A DNA stretch of 64,000 nt, from assembly GCF_014652555.1 (NCBI RefSeq), contig NZ_BMZA01000013.1, forward strand, positions 29,799 to 93,798, in the 5' to 3' direction. Position numbers and translations under genes: made by a program. Below, piece by piece: positions 45,041 through 53,527 of the stretch; position 1 is the stretch's first letter, and each line of letters starts with the position of its first letter. The notes beneath the pieces are model-generated. The model made no database searches. It saw only the letters and a program-made list of their open reading frames with translations, and had not been told where the DNA came from. This stretch comes from Novosphingobium colocasiae. Lineage in GTDB: Bacteria > Pseudomonadota > Alphaproteobacteria > Sphingomonadales > Sphingomonadaceae.

Positions 45041-45932
45041 GGGCGCTGTCCTTTGCGCTATCTTCCTGGGCCTGGCGCTCTGCCTTGTCGCAATCGCCGA
45101 CCGGGGCGGTCATGATCTGCTGGAACAGCGCCTGATAGCGGGCGCTGTCATCGAAATAGCGGCGGGCGACCGGATCGAACGCGATCGCCGCCTGCGCCGA
45201 GGCGTTCATCGCCGGCACGTCGTGATTGGCGGCCACGGCATCGTAGAAGCGCCGCAGGTCCTGCATGTGCGCCACGGCCAGGCGGTTGTTCTCCATCGCC
45301 TGGCGCTGCGCGGGCACGAAGCGGCGATCGTGGAAGGCGTTGCGATCCTCGGCCGAGCAGAAGCGGGCGGGCGGCACCGGCGCGCTGACGGCGGCAAAGG
45401 CCGGCGCGGGCGGCAGCGCCGGTGCCTCGGCCTGGCCGCCCAGCACCGTCTGGCTGGCCCGGGTCAGGCGTTCGGCGAGCGAGGCGGCGGCAGGCTGCAT
45501 CGGGCTCGCGGTGGCCGGTACCATGGCCGGTGCTACGGCTGGTGCTACCGGAGGGGGCGCGGGCGCGATCGCTGCCGGGACCGGAGCGACAGCCTGGACC
45601 ACGGCAGCCTGCGGTACGGCCGCCGGGCGAACCGGCGATCCGCATCCGGCCACTTGCGCCATCTTGGCGCGGGCCAGCGCGCCGAAGGTTCCGGCCGGGT
45701 AGGCATCGAGATAGGCCTGGTACTGCGCGCAATCGCCGCTGCCCATGACCGATTGCCAGAACGTCAGCTCGAACGCCGATCCGGTGCCGGCTTGGCCGGC
45801 AACCGCTGTACCCGGCAGGCCGGCGACAGCTTGCGCCGCCAGCGGCGATGCCGCGCATGTCGCGGCAACAAGCGCGACGGCAAGCGCGCCCATGTGCCGC
45901 CCAGATGGCGGCAAACCCCGTGCAGTCCCCAT
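45033..45932 (-). CDS. Secreted Ala/Pro-rich protein with FWQS motif, unknown function
   Basis: A 299-residue exported protein (signal ending near SPLAAQA). The segment FELTFWQSVMGSGDCAQYQAYLDAYPAGTFGALARAKM resembles the short repeat-like module seen after caspase-like and SH3-type domains in alphaproteobacterial exported proteins. A long Ala/Pro linker follows, then a helical domain with CSAEDRNAFHDRRFVPAQ and EAERQAQED-like ending. No catalytic motif is visible. It overlaps the downstream secreted protein gene by eight bases. Confidence 0.7.
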   Translation of the reverse strand: MGTARGLPPSGRHMGALAVALVAATCAASPLAAQAVAGLPGTAVAGQAGTGSAFELTFWQSVMGSGDCAQYQAYLDAYPAGTFGALARAKMAQVAGCGSPVRPAAVPQAAVVQAVAPVPAAIAPAPPPVAPAVAPAMVPATASPMQPAAASLAERLTRASQTVLGGQAEAPALPPAPAFAAVSAPVPPARFCSAEDRNAFHDRRFVPAQRQAMENNRLAVAHMQDLRRFYDAVAANHDVPAMNASAQAAIAFDPVARRYFDDSARYQALFQQIMTAPVGDCDKAERQAQEDSAKDSAHA

Positions 45933-46079
45933 TGTAACGACCCCTTAGTACCCGGGTCGGTTATCGCGGGGGATGCTTGCCTAAAACGATTACAGGTGCG
46001 GTTAAGAGCCGTGTAACACTTTGAAACCGCTCCATATTGGATGGAAACCGGCGGAATGCGGCGGTTTCCGCGGGTTGTG

Positions 46080-48461
46080 CTACAAAGGATTGCCGTTTTC
46101 GTCGCGATAGATGTCCCGCCGGCCTACGTGGTTGGCCGGGCCGACGTAGCCGTCCTGCTCCATGCGTTCCACCCACTTGGCGGCGGTGTTGTAGCCCACG
46201 CCCATCTGGCGCTGGAGCCACGAGACCGAGACCTTCTGGTTTTCGAACACCAGATGGCAGACCTGCCGGTACTTGCGCTCTTCCGGCGCGTCGGAGGCGG
46301 TGGCGTCGAGGTCGTCGAAGCCGAACGAGCCTTCCTCGGGCTCCTCGGTCACCGCGTCGACATAGTCGGGCTTGCCCTGGCCGCGCCAGTGGTCGGCCAC
46401 GTGCTCCACTTCCTCGTCGGAAACGAACGGGCCGTGGACGCGGCGGATCGGGTCGGTGTTGGGCTTGTAGAGCATGTCGCCCTTGCCCAGCAGTTGCTCG
46501 GCGCCCTGTTCGCCCAGAATGGTGCGGCTATCGATCCGGCTGGTGACCGCGAAGCTGATGCGGGTGGGCAGGTTGGCCTTGATGACGCCGGTGATGACAT
46601 CGACGGAGGGGCGCTGTGTCGCCATGATGAGGTGGATGCCGGCCGCGCGGCTCTTCTGCGAGAGGCGCTGGATCAGCACTTCGATTTCCTTGCCGACGGT
46701 GACCATGAGATCGGCCAGCTCGTCGACGATCAGGACGATCTGCGGCAGCGTCTCGTAATCGAGCTGGCGATCCTCGTACAATTCCTCGCCGGTTTCGGGA
46801 TCGAAGCCGATCTGGATGCGCCGGCCCAGCGGCTTGCCCTTGGCGGCGGCGGCGCGGACCTTTTCGTTGAAGCTGGCAAGGTTGCGCACGCTGATCTCGC
46901 TCATCTGGCGATAGCGGCGCTCCATCTCCTCGACCGCCCACTTCAAGGCGCGCACCGCCTTGGGCGGTTCGGTGACCACGGGTGAGAGCAGGTGGGGGAT
47001 ATCGTCGTAGCTCTTGAGTTCCAGAACCTTGGGATCGACGAGGATCAGCCGGCACTGCGCCGGGGTCATCCGGTAGAGCAGCGAAAGCAGGATGCAGTTG
47101 AGCCCGACCGACTTGCCCGAGCCGGTGGTGCCCGCCACCAGCAAGTGCGGCATGGTGGCGAGGTCGGCCACAACCGGTTCGCCGGCGATATCCTTGCCGA
47201 GGATAATCGGCAGCATGCCCTTGTGGTGGGCGAACGCTTCGGAGGCGACCATTTCCTTGAAGCTGACCATCTGCCGATCGGCATTGGGCAATTCGATACC
47301 CATCACCGTGCGGCCGGGGATGGAGGAAACGCGCGCCGAAATCGCGCTCATGTTGCGGGCGATATCGTCGGCCAGGCCGATCACGCGGCTGGCCTTGATG
47401 CCCGGCGCGGGCTCCAGCTCGTACATGGTGACGACCGGGCCGGTGCGGACAGCCGTGATCTCGCCCTTGACGTTGAAATCGTCGAGCACGGTTTCGAGCA
47501 GGCGGGCGTTGCGTTCGAGGCTGAGCTTGTCGACCCGCGGCTTGGTGTTGGGGCCGGGATCGGTGAGGATATCGAGCGGGGGCAGGGCGTACTTGTCGAA
47601 CAGGTCCTTCTGGCGACTTTCGGCCCCAAGCTGCGCGGGCTTGGCCGGGCGCGTGGGGTCGGAGATTTCGGGGGCCTTGCGCGGCTGGTCCGCCGCTTCG
47701 GGCTCTGCCTTGGGCTTCGGCCTGGCGGGCGTGGCGGCACCGTCCTCGCGGGTGGAAAACGGCAGGTCGGCGGGCGAGGGCAGCGCCGCGGCGGCGCGGG
47801 CGATGCGGCCGGCACCGATCCGGCCGGGCAGGGTCAGCAGGCGTCCCCAGTCGAGCGCGAAGACCTTGCCGGCCAACGCCACCCCCGCCAGCAGGCAGGC
47901 CAGCGCCACGACGATGCGTATCCACGGCTGGCCGGCTTCGGGCGCGAAACCGGCCAAGGCATTGACCGCGCCCGCGCCCAGGAGGCCGCCGATCCCGCCC
48001 ATCGATGCGGGCAGGGTGCCGCCGGGCTGGGTGAACAGCAGCGACAGCACGGTCGAGATCAGCACCATCGCCAGCGCCAGCAGCGCCACCGGCGTCCACC
48101 AGCGCTGGTCCGAATGCTCCACCTCGCTGTCATCCTCCTCGACCAGCAGCCACAGCTTGCGGGCGAAGACATAGAGCAGCGGCACGAACAGTGCGGAAAC
48201 CGGCCCGAACAGCAGCAGCGCGCTGTCCGCCAGCCAAGCTCCCACCGGACCCATCCAGTTCTGCGTGATCCCGCCCGCTGCGGTCGATCCCGAAGGGTCG
48301 GTCTGGTGGTAGCTGACCAGCGCCAGCGCCAGGAACAGCATGGCGGCGAACAGCAGCACTGCCGCCGCCAGCTCTCCGGCGCGGCGCAGCGAGCGCTTGA
48401 GCACCGAGCGCCAGTCCGGCTTGGCGATCCGCCGTCCGGGCGCAATGGGCCGGGTTGCCAT
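46080..48461 (-). CDS. ftsK: DNA translocase FtsK
   Basis: Septal DNA pump that moves and resolves chromosome ends during division. The 793 residues show four N-terminal transmembrane helices (about 23-190), a Pro/Lys/Glu-rich linker and the RecA-like motor. Walker A is GTTGSGKSVGLN, Walker B is IVLIVDELADLM, and IMATQRPSVDVITGVIKAN also belongs to the motor. The C-terminal gamma winged helix (VSVSWLQRQMGVGYNTAAKWVERME) recognises KOPS sites. The ATG at 48461 is preceded by GGAAGGAAC, a strong ribosome binding site. Confidence 0.95.
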   Translation of the reverse strand: MATRPIAPGRRIAKPDWRSVLKRSLRRAGELAAAVLLFAAMLFLALALVSYHQTDPSGSTAAGGITQNWMGPVGAWLADSALLLFGPVSALFVPLLYVFARKLWLLVEEDDSEVEHSDQRWWTPVALLALAMVLISTVLSLLFTQPGGTLPASMGGIGGLLGAGAVNALAGFAPEAGQPWIRIVVALACLLAGVALAGKVFALDWGRLLTLPGRIGAGRIARAAAALPSPADLPFSTREDGAATPARPKPKAEPEAADQPRKAPEISDPTRPAKPAQLGAESRQKDLFDKYALPPLDILTDPGPNTKPRVDKLSLERNARLLETVLDDFNVKGEITAVRTGPVVTMYELEPAPGIKASRVIGLADDIARNMSAISARVSSIPGRTVMGIELPNADRQMVSFKEMVASEAFAHHKGMLPIILGKDIAGEPVVADLATMPHLLVAGTTGSGKSVGLNCILLSLLYRMTPAQCRLILVDPKVLELKSYDDIPHLLSPVVTEPPKAVRALKWAVEEMERRYRQMSEISVRNLASFNEKVRAAAAKGKPLGRRIQIGFDPETGEELYEDRQLDYETLPQIVLIVDELADLMVTVGKEIEVLIQRLSQKSRAAGIHLIMATQRPSVDVITGVIKANLPTRISFAVTSRIDSRTILGEQGAEQLLGKGDMLYKPNTDPIRRVHGPFVSDEEVEHVADHWRGQGKPDYVDAVTEEPEEGSFGFDDLDATASDAPEERKYRQVCHLVFENQKVSVSWLQRQMGVGYNTAAKWVERMEQDGYVGPANHVGRRDIYRDENGNPL

Positions 48462-48562
48462 GACCTGTTCCTTCCAGTTGCCGCCTGCAATAGGCGCGCG
48501 GGATAATGCGCCGGGGCGGGACTCCGCGTCAAGAACATACCGGGAATCGAGCTGTGGGCGAC

Positions 48563-49084
48563 TCACGCCAGCCCGTCGATCGCCGCCCAGCGGGTCAGGC
48601 CACGTGCGCGCGCGCGGTGGAGATCGACGCCGCCCATTGCGATCACCGGGATCGGTGAGCGCGCCGCCAGCAGCCGCCAGCGTACCGGCCCCAGCACGGC
48701 AGCGCCTGGATGGCTGCGGGTGGCGAACACCGGTGACAGCAGGATCGCGTCGGCCCCGGCGCGCAATGCCGCGGACATTTCCTGCGGCGAATGCGCCGTG
48801 GCCAGCCGCAGCAGCCCGGCCCGGTGGCCTAGGCTGGCGGGTGCACCATAAGCGCCCCCGGCCCCGGCGCGGCGGGCATCGCGCTCCGTCCCGGCCAGCA
48901 CCAGCAGATGGCCGAACCGGCGCGCCAGCACCCGGATATGCTCCAGCCGGGCGCGCCGCTCCGCGGGGGGCAGGTGATAATGGCGAAAGATGATCCCCGA
49001 TCCGCGCGGCAAGCGGGCCAGTGCCGCGTCCAGCAAGGCGTCTGTGCGTTCGTCGGTAACCAGCCAGATCGCCGGCAGCGGCAT
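48563..49084 (-). CDS. Thiamine phosphate synthase-like (ThiE/TenI) protein
   Basis: A TIM-barrel protein of 173 residues, shorter than ThiE (about 210). It keeps IWLVTDERTD at the start, IIFRHYHLPPAERR, and the phosphate-binding end GADAILLSPVFATRSHPGA and PIPVIAMGGVDLHRA. Much of the substrate loop region is reduced, so catalysis is uncertain; TenI-like or degenerate ThiE members are the alternatives. MPLPAIW at 49084 is the preferred start; GTG 49114 would add ten residues. It is divergent from yggS. Confidence 0.75.
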   Translation of the reverse strand: MPLPAIWLVTDERTDALLDAALARLPRGSGIIFRHYHLPPAERRARLEHIRVLARRFGHLLVLAGTERDARRAGAGGAYGAPASLGHRAGLLRLATAHSPQEMSAALRAGADAILLSPVFATRSHPGAAVLGPVRWRLLAARSPIPVIAMGGVDLHRARARGLTRWAAIDGLA

Positions 49085-49136
49085 CGAGAGCAGAGGTATC
49101 TGGCGGTTCGGCACGTTCGCGCTATAGCACCCCGCC

Positions 49137-49799
49137 ATGGAACGGCCAGACATCACCCCGCTTGCAGACATCCGCGCCCGCATCGCGCGCGCCGCCGCGA
49201 TCGCCGGGCGCTCGCCCGCCGCTGTCGAACTGGTGGCGATTTCGAAAACCCACCCGGCCGAACGGATCATTCCGCTGATCGCGCAAGGGCAGCGGTGCTT
49301 CGGCGAAAACCGGGTGCAGGAGGCGCAGGCCAAGTGGCCGGCGCTGCGGGAGGAGCACGCGGGGCTGTCGCTGCATCTGGTCGGGCAATTGCAGTCGAAC
49401 AAGGCCGAAGACGCGGTGGCGCTGTTCGATTGCATCCATTCGCTGGATCGCCCTTCGCTGGTGACGGCCCTTGCCAAAGCGATGGACAAGGCAGGGCGGC
49501 AGGTGCCGTGCTTCGTCCAGGTCAATATCGGGGCCGAGGACCAGAAGGGCGGCTGTGCCATCGCCGAAGTCCCGGCGCTGCTGGCGGCCGCGCGCGATGC
49601 GGAATTGCCGGTGATCGGCCTGATGTGCGTGCCCCCCGCCGGGATAGAGGCGGCGCCGTTCTTCGCGCTGCTCGCCAAGATCGCCGCCGACAATGGCCTC
49701 AACCGGCTGAGCATGGGCATGAGCGAGGACTTCGAAACCGCGATCATGCTGGGCGCGACGCACGTGCGGATCGGGTCGGCGCTGTTTGGGGCGCGGTAG
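49137..49799 (+). CDS. yggS: PLP homeostasis protein YggS
   Basis: Cytoplasmic pyridoxal-phosphate-binding protein without known catalytic activity, needed for balanced vitamin B6 and amino-acid pools. The 220 residues show PLP lysine K37 in LVAISKTHP, FGENRVQEAQAKW, LHLVGQLQSNK, FVQVNIGAEDQKGG, GLMCVPP, LSMGMSEDFETAI and GATHVRIGSALFG. ATG at 49137. Confidence 0.94.
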   Translation: MERPDITPLADIRARIARAAAIAGRSPAAVELVAISKTHPAERIIPLIAQGQRCFGENRVQEAQAKWPALREEHAGLSLHLVGQLQSNKAEDAVALFDCIHSLDRPSLVTALAKAMDKAGRQVPCFVQVNIGAEDQKGGCAIAEVPALLAAARDAELPVIGLMCVPPAGIEAAPFFALLAKIAADNGLNRLSMGMSEDFETAIMLGATHVRIGSALFGAR

Positions 49800-49833
49800 G
49801 GGGCGGCTGGTTCCTGAGGGTCGCCCTCTTTTT

Positions 49834-49920
49834 CGTCATTCCCGCGAAGGCGGGAACCCAGCTCTCGACGGTGCATGTTGCGAGGGCATCAGTTGGGTCC
49901 CCGCTTTCGCGGGGATGACG
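49834..49920. repeat. Palindromic CGTCATTCCCGCGAAGGCGG repeat pair
   Basis: CGTCATTCCCGCGAAGGCGG from 49834 and its diverged reverse complement CCCGCTTTCGCGGGGATGACG ending at 49920 form an imperfect hairpin with a 30-base loop, between yggS and the convergent pyk. A fragment of the same repeat (CTCGTCATCCCCGCGAA) occurs near 54263-54279. Such units are common between genes in this group. Confidence 0.75.
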
Positions 49921-49972
49921 AGAATAATTTTATTTCAGTAGGTTCGCTCGATCACCCTCTGACGCGGCCGAC

Positions 49973-51481
49973 CTAATTCGGCGTATCCAACTCGTTCCCC
50001 GTCAGCGTCACCACATGCAGCAGGTTCGTCGAACCCGGCACGCCGAACGGCACCCCGGCCAGCATGATAAGCCGCGATCCGGCCGCGCCGAAGCCGTGGC
50101 GCAGGGCGAAGCGCTTGCCCTTGGCGATCATCTCCTCGAAACTGCCGATATCGCGGGTGGTGACGGTGTGCGCGCCCCACAACAGGGCCATGCGCCGCGC
50201 GGTCTTCTGTGACGGGGTCAGCACCAGCATCGGCGCGGCCGGCCGTTCGCGCGCCACCCGGCGCAGCGAACTGCCCGATCCGGTGAAGATCACGATCCCC
50301 TCGATCGGCATCGTATCGGCGATCGTCGCGCAACTGGCGGACAGCGCGTCGGCGGTGGTGGCATCGGCCGGGGTTTCGGCCAGGCGGATGCGGGTCCGAT
50401 AGGTGCTGTCCTGTTCCACTTGCGCGGCGATGCGGTCCATGATCGTCACCGCTTCGACCGGCCACTGCCCGGCCGCCGTTTCGGCCGAAAGCATCACCGC
50501 ATCGGCCCCGTCGTAAACCGCATTGGCGACGTCCGACACTTCGGCGCGGGTGGGGGAGGGGCTGGTGATCATCGATTCGAGCATCTGCGTTGCCACCACC
50601 ACCGGCTTGCCGCAGGCGCGGGTCTTTTCGATGATGCGCTTTTGCAGCGGCGGCACTTCCTCGGGATTGAGCTCGACCCCTAGGTCACCGCGCGCGACCA
50701 TGATGCCGTCGGCCATCTCGATGATCTCGTCGAGCGTGGTGATGGCGGCGGGCTTTTCGATCTTGGCCATCAGCGCGCCGCGCCCGCCCATCAGCCGCCG
50801 CGCTTCGGCCAGATCCTCCGGCCGCTGGACGAACGACAGGCCGATCCAGTCGGCATGCTGCTCCATCGCGAAGGCCAGGTCGCGGCGGTCCTTTTCGGTC
50901 AGCGCCGGCACCGGGATGATCGCATCGGGCACGTTGACGCCCTTGCGATCGGAAATCATGCCGCCCACTTCGACCGTGCACAGGATGCTGTCGGCTTCCG
51001 GCCGGATCACCACCAGCCGCAGCTTACCATCGTCCACCAGCAGCCGCTGCCCGTTCTGGAGCAGGCCGAAAAGCTCGGGGTGCGGCAGGCGGACCCGGGT
51101 CGCATCACCGGGCGCGGGGTTGCGGTCAAATGTGAAGTGCGCGCCGTGCTGCAGCAGCACCTTGCCATCCGCGAACGTACCGACCCGCAGCTTGGGGCCC
51201 TGCAGGTCGCACAGGATCGCTACCGGACGGGCAAGATCCTTCTCCACCGCGCGGATGTTGGCGATGGTCTCGGCATGGGTGGCGTGATCGCCGTGGCTCA
51301 TGTTGACGCGGAAGGCATCGGCACCGCGCCGCAGCAGCATCGCGATCGTTTCCCGGTCACGGCTCGCCGGTCCCAGGGTGGCCAGGATCTTCACCTTGCG
51401 GTTCCGGGTAATCCCGCGATGATGGGGCGAACGGCGCTGGGGAGTGGTCAAGGTTGATGCGGCCTCTTGGTTGTGCGTCAT
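49973..51481 (-). CDS. pyk: Pyruvate kinase
   Basis: Final glycolytic enzyme, phosphoenolpyruvate plus ADP to pyruvate plus ATP. The 502 residues show KILATLGPASRD, FRVNMSHGDHATH, LCDLQGPKLRVG, the B-domain, and GLSFVQRPEDLAEA. MAKIEKPAAITTLDEIIEMADGIMVARGDLGVE carries the catalytic Lys and metal ligands, and VATQMLESMITSPSPTRAEVSDVANAVYDGADAVMLSAETA is the family signature region. The C-terminal effector domain is present. A basic N-terminal extension of about 25 residues precedes the barrel. Confidence 0.95.
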   Translation of the reverse strand: MTHNQEAASTLTTPQRRSPHHRGITRNRKVKILATLGPASRDRETIAMLLRRGADAFRVNMSHGDHATHAETIANIRAVEKDLARPVAILCDLQGPKLRVGTFADGKVLLQHGAHFTFDRNPAPGDATRVRLPHPELFGLLQNGQRLLVDDGKLRLVVIRPEADSILCTVEVGGMISDRKGVNVPDAIIPVPALTEKDRRDLAFAMEQHADWIGLSFVQRPEDLAEARRLMGGRGALMAKIEKPAAITTLDEIIEMADGIMVARGDLGVELNPEEVPPLQKRIIEKTRACGKPVVVATQMLESMITSPSPTRAEVSDVANAVYDGADAVMLSAETAAGQWPVEAVTIMDRIAAQVEQDSTYRTRIRLAETPADATTADALSASCATIADTMPIEGIVIFTGSGSSLRRVARERPAAPMLVLTPSQKTARRMALLWGAHTVTTRDIGSFEEMIAKGKRFALRHGFGAAGSRLIMLAGVPFGVPGSTNLLHVVTLTGNELDTPN

Positions 51482-51529
51482 GCCCTATGGCAAAGCTGTG
51501 CTGACATTTGAAGGACACCGCATAAGGAA

Positions 51530-51841
51530 ATGAACGAAATGCCCGCAATTGACGATCTGGATGATGCCACCGCCGCCGCAGCATTCCGCCGGCTGGTCCG
51601 CCACCTCCAGCACCGCCACGATGCCCAGAACATCGAACTGATGGGCCTTGCCGGGTTCTGCCGCAACTGCCTGGCCGACTGGATTCGCGATGCTGGCTTC
51701 GAGGGTGACCGGGCCGAGGCGCGTGCGCTGATCCACGGCATGCCGTTCGACGAATGGAAAGCGGCTTATCAGACCGAAGCGACGCCCGATCAGTTGGCGC
51801 GTATGGAGGAAAGCCTGAAGAAGAACGCGCCGGGGCACTGA
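51530..51841 (+). CDS. DUF1244 family protein
   Basis: A 103-residue helical protein: AAFRRLVRHLQHRHDAQNIELMGLAGFCRNCLADWIRDA, then MPFDEWKAAYQTEATPDQLARMEES. The FCRNCL motif and the whole layout match DUF1244, a small family widespread in alphaproteobacteria with no settled function; the CxxC could bind a metal. The ATG at 51539 has AGGA at a better distance than the ATG at 51530, so the first three residues are uncertain. It is divergent from pyk. Confidence 0.88.
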   Translation: MNEMPAIDDLDDATAAAAFRRLVRHLQHRHDAQNIELMGLAGFCRNCLADWIRDAGFEGDRAEARALIHGMPFDEWKAAYQTEATPDQLARMEESLKKNAPGH

Positions 51842-51845
51842 TATA

Positions 51846-52191
51846 ATACCAAGGCTCGTTGATCAGAACACATAGCCCTCTCCCCTTCAGGGGCTACCGC
51901 ATGCACACATCGTGTTTTGGCTCATTTTAGGATGCTGGATGGAATCCGGAGACGGCCAAATGGATTCGATTTAGAATCCCAGCCGCCACTTTCGCGCAAT
52001 TTTCGAAAGCGAAATTGGCTCGAACCGCGATGTGTGCATGCGGTAGCCCCTGAAGGGGAGAGGGTTGGGAGAGGGGGATGGTGCCGCTTCGCCCCCTCTC
52101 TACTCCGGCTAGGCGGACGAGCCGCCAAGCCTGCGTATCTCTCCCCTGAAGGGGAGAGAGCGACATGAGTCAGAGTTATTGAGCCTTGGTA
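51846..52191 (-). mobile_element. MITE-like element, family B copy 3, inverted and interrupted
   Basis: The outer ends (ATACCAAGG from 51846, CCTTGGTA ending 52191) and interior match the copy at 29808 in reverse. At 346 bp it is about 165 bp longer than copy 1. The difference is a separate palindromic element at 51894-52047, inserted at the CCCCTTCAGGGG hairpin. It starts four bases after the DUF1244 stop. Confidence 0.75.
51894..52047. mobile_element. Nested 154-bp element with 19-bp perfect ends
   Basis: Ends CTACCGCATGCACACATCG (51894-51912) and its exact reverse complement (52029-52047) enclose 116 bases without a gene. With the flanking hairpin sequence of the host element, the inverted repeat extends to 37 bp (51876-51912 and 52029-52065). 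The middle is AT-richer and contains a small dyad (AATTTTCGAAAGCGAAATT). It looks like a second non-autonomous element that landed in the first. Confidence 0.65.
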
Positions 52192-52223
52192 AACGCGAAG
52201 TTCAGCTCATAAATGCGACGTAA

Positions 52224-52304
52224 CCCTGAACTTGTTTCAGGGTCCATTTCTGCGCACGCACGCAAGTCGCTTCAGGCGCAATGGATGCTGAAACAAGTTC
52301 AGGG
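52224..52304. repeat. Family A palindromes, mirrored pair
   Basis: CCCTGAACTTGTTTCAGGG at 52224-52242 and the opposite-facing GCTGAAACAAGTTCAGGG ending at 52304 are the same unit as at 11181-11304, again arranged as a mirrored pair with about 43 bases between them. The pair lies just beyond the stop of the small membrane protein gene at 52342. Confidence 0.75.
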
Positions 52305-52341
52305 TGACGGCAATTCCCGAGACAAATCTCAGTTTCAAGCC

Positions 52342-52512
52342 CTAAAGTCGGTCTTTCTTCCCCCGTTTGCGCCGGCTCCAGCGCCACCAGCCGGCCCCGC
52401 CGAACCCCAGCGCCACCATCGCACCCTTGGCGACCCACGAGAATGCTGAACCCAGCGCGCCGACGGTCACGCCCCAGAAGATCTGGCCGACGATGGCGAG
52501 GAAATCCCCCAA
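52342..52512 (-). CDS. Small membrane protein (56 aa, TTG start)
   Basis: A short frame reading LGDFLAIVGQIFWGVTVGAL, then GSAFSWVAKGAMVALGFGGA, then GWWRWSRRKRGKKDRL and TAG. It has one or two hydrophobic helices rich in Gly/Ala, followed by a Trp-Arg-Lys membrane-border tail, typical of real small membrane proteins. The TTG at 52512 has AGGGGG six bases upstream, and an in-frame TGA ten codons further up excludes a long N-terminus. Function unknown. No ATG start exists in this frame before the hydrophobic part. Confidence 0.55.
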   Translation of the reverse strand: MGDFLAIVGQIFWGVTVGALGSAFSWVAKGAMVALGFGGAGWWRWSRRKRGKKDRL

Positions 52513-52612
52513 GCTGCGCCCCCTGTGGCTTCAAAAATAAAAGGACGGGCCCGCACTGTTTCAGCGGACCCGCCCCTCGGTGTCTCCCGTTTCTACACAG
52601 GAGCCTGTCAGA

Positions 52613-53302
52613 TCACTTTTTCTCCGGAGCGACTGTAATGCGCACGGTCTCACCGGAGTTCCCGGGAAATCCGGTAAACATCGCTTCGACCAGATTCGGG
52701 ACAAGATACTGCAGGCGATTTGAGGAAGAGGCGGCTTCGGCCTTGCCTTCGAACAGGCGCTGGCCATCGGCCACGCGGTCGATCTTGAGGTCTATGCCGC
52801 TGGTGTAGACGGTGTAGCTTTCGACGCCGCCATCGAAGAACGGATCGTACCAGCCGTAGTGCCAGGGCCCGCCCCAGTAGCCGTAAGGACGGCCCCAGTA
52901 GCCCGCGCCGCCGCCATAGCCAAAGCCGCGATAGCCGTACCACGGGCTCCAGAACGGGGAGGCGCCGACGCCGGTGGAGCGGACGCGCTCCTTGCCGTTA
53001 TCGACGCCGTAGTCGAACCGGACAAGCAGGCTGGCCTTGGCGGGATCATCGACGGCGGTATAGCCCAGCCGGGTCAGCCGTTCGCGCACGAGGCTGGCGT
53101 ATTGCGAGAATTCGAGGCCGCCGCTCAGCTTCGGATCGTCAGCGACGATGGCGAAGCTCTGCCCGGCCGGGGCGGGGAGCTGCGACTGGAAACGGGATAC
53201 ATCGGCCTTGAACGGGGTGGTACAGGCGGCCACAGCCAGCAGCATCACGGCTGCCGCCACGGCTCTCAGCCGGCCGAGGGAGGAAACGGGGGATCGGGAC
53301 AT
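52613..53302 (-). CDS. DUF4136-family lipoprotein
   Basis: A 229-residue lipoprotein: signal MSRSPVSSLGRLRAVAAAVM ending VAAC (residues 24-27), then TTPFKADVSRFQSQLPAPAGQSFAI. The DUF4136 pattern continues with LEFSQYASLVRERLTRLGYTAVDDPAKASLLVRFDYGV. An unusual Gly/Tyr/Trp-rich loop follows (YGYRGFGYGGGAGYWGRPYG), then the C-terminal strands YTVYTSGIDLKIDR and RLFEGKAEA. Localisation at an envelope membrane is expected; function unknown. The ATG at 53302 has GGAGA about ten bases upstream. Confidence 0.85.
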   Translation of the reverse strand: MSRSPVSSLGRLRAVAAAVMLLAVAACTTPFKADVSRFQSQLPAPAGQSFAIVADDPKLSGGLEFSQYASLVRERLTRLGYTAVDDPAKASLLVRFDYGVDNGKERVRSTGVGASPFWSPWYGYRGFGYGGGAGYWGRPYGYWGGPWHYGWYDPFFDGGVESYTVYTSGIDLKIDRVADGQRLFEGKAEAASSSNRLQYLVPNLVEAMFTGFPGNSGETVRITVAPEKK

Positions 53303-53527
53303 TGCGACTTTCTCCAGCAGCCTTGCGACCGTCCTCGCGCCCCATCGGCGCGCGTGCTTCGCGCAGCTTTTGCTCAGTAACGGCGCAGGGGACGCCATCG
53401 TCCCCGATTGATGCCGATAAACTTCTGAATAGGCGTTGAATGGTGGCGCGCAAGCGACAGATTGTAACGGGATGTTCAGGACATCGTCAGGCTTTGCCCG
53501 GTGGCGCGCACGTGGCACAATGCGCCG

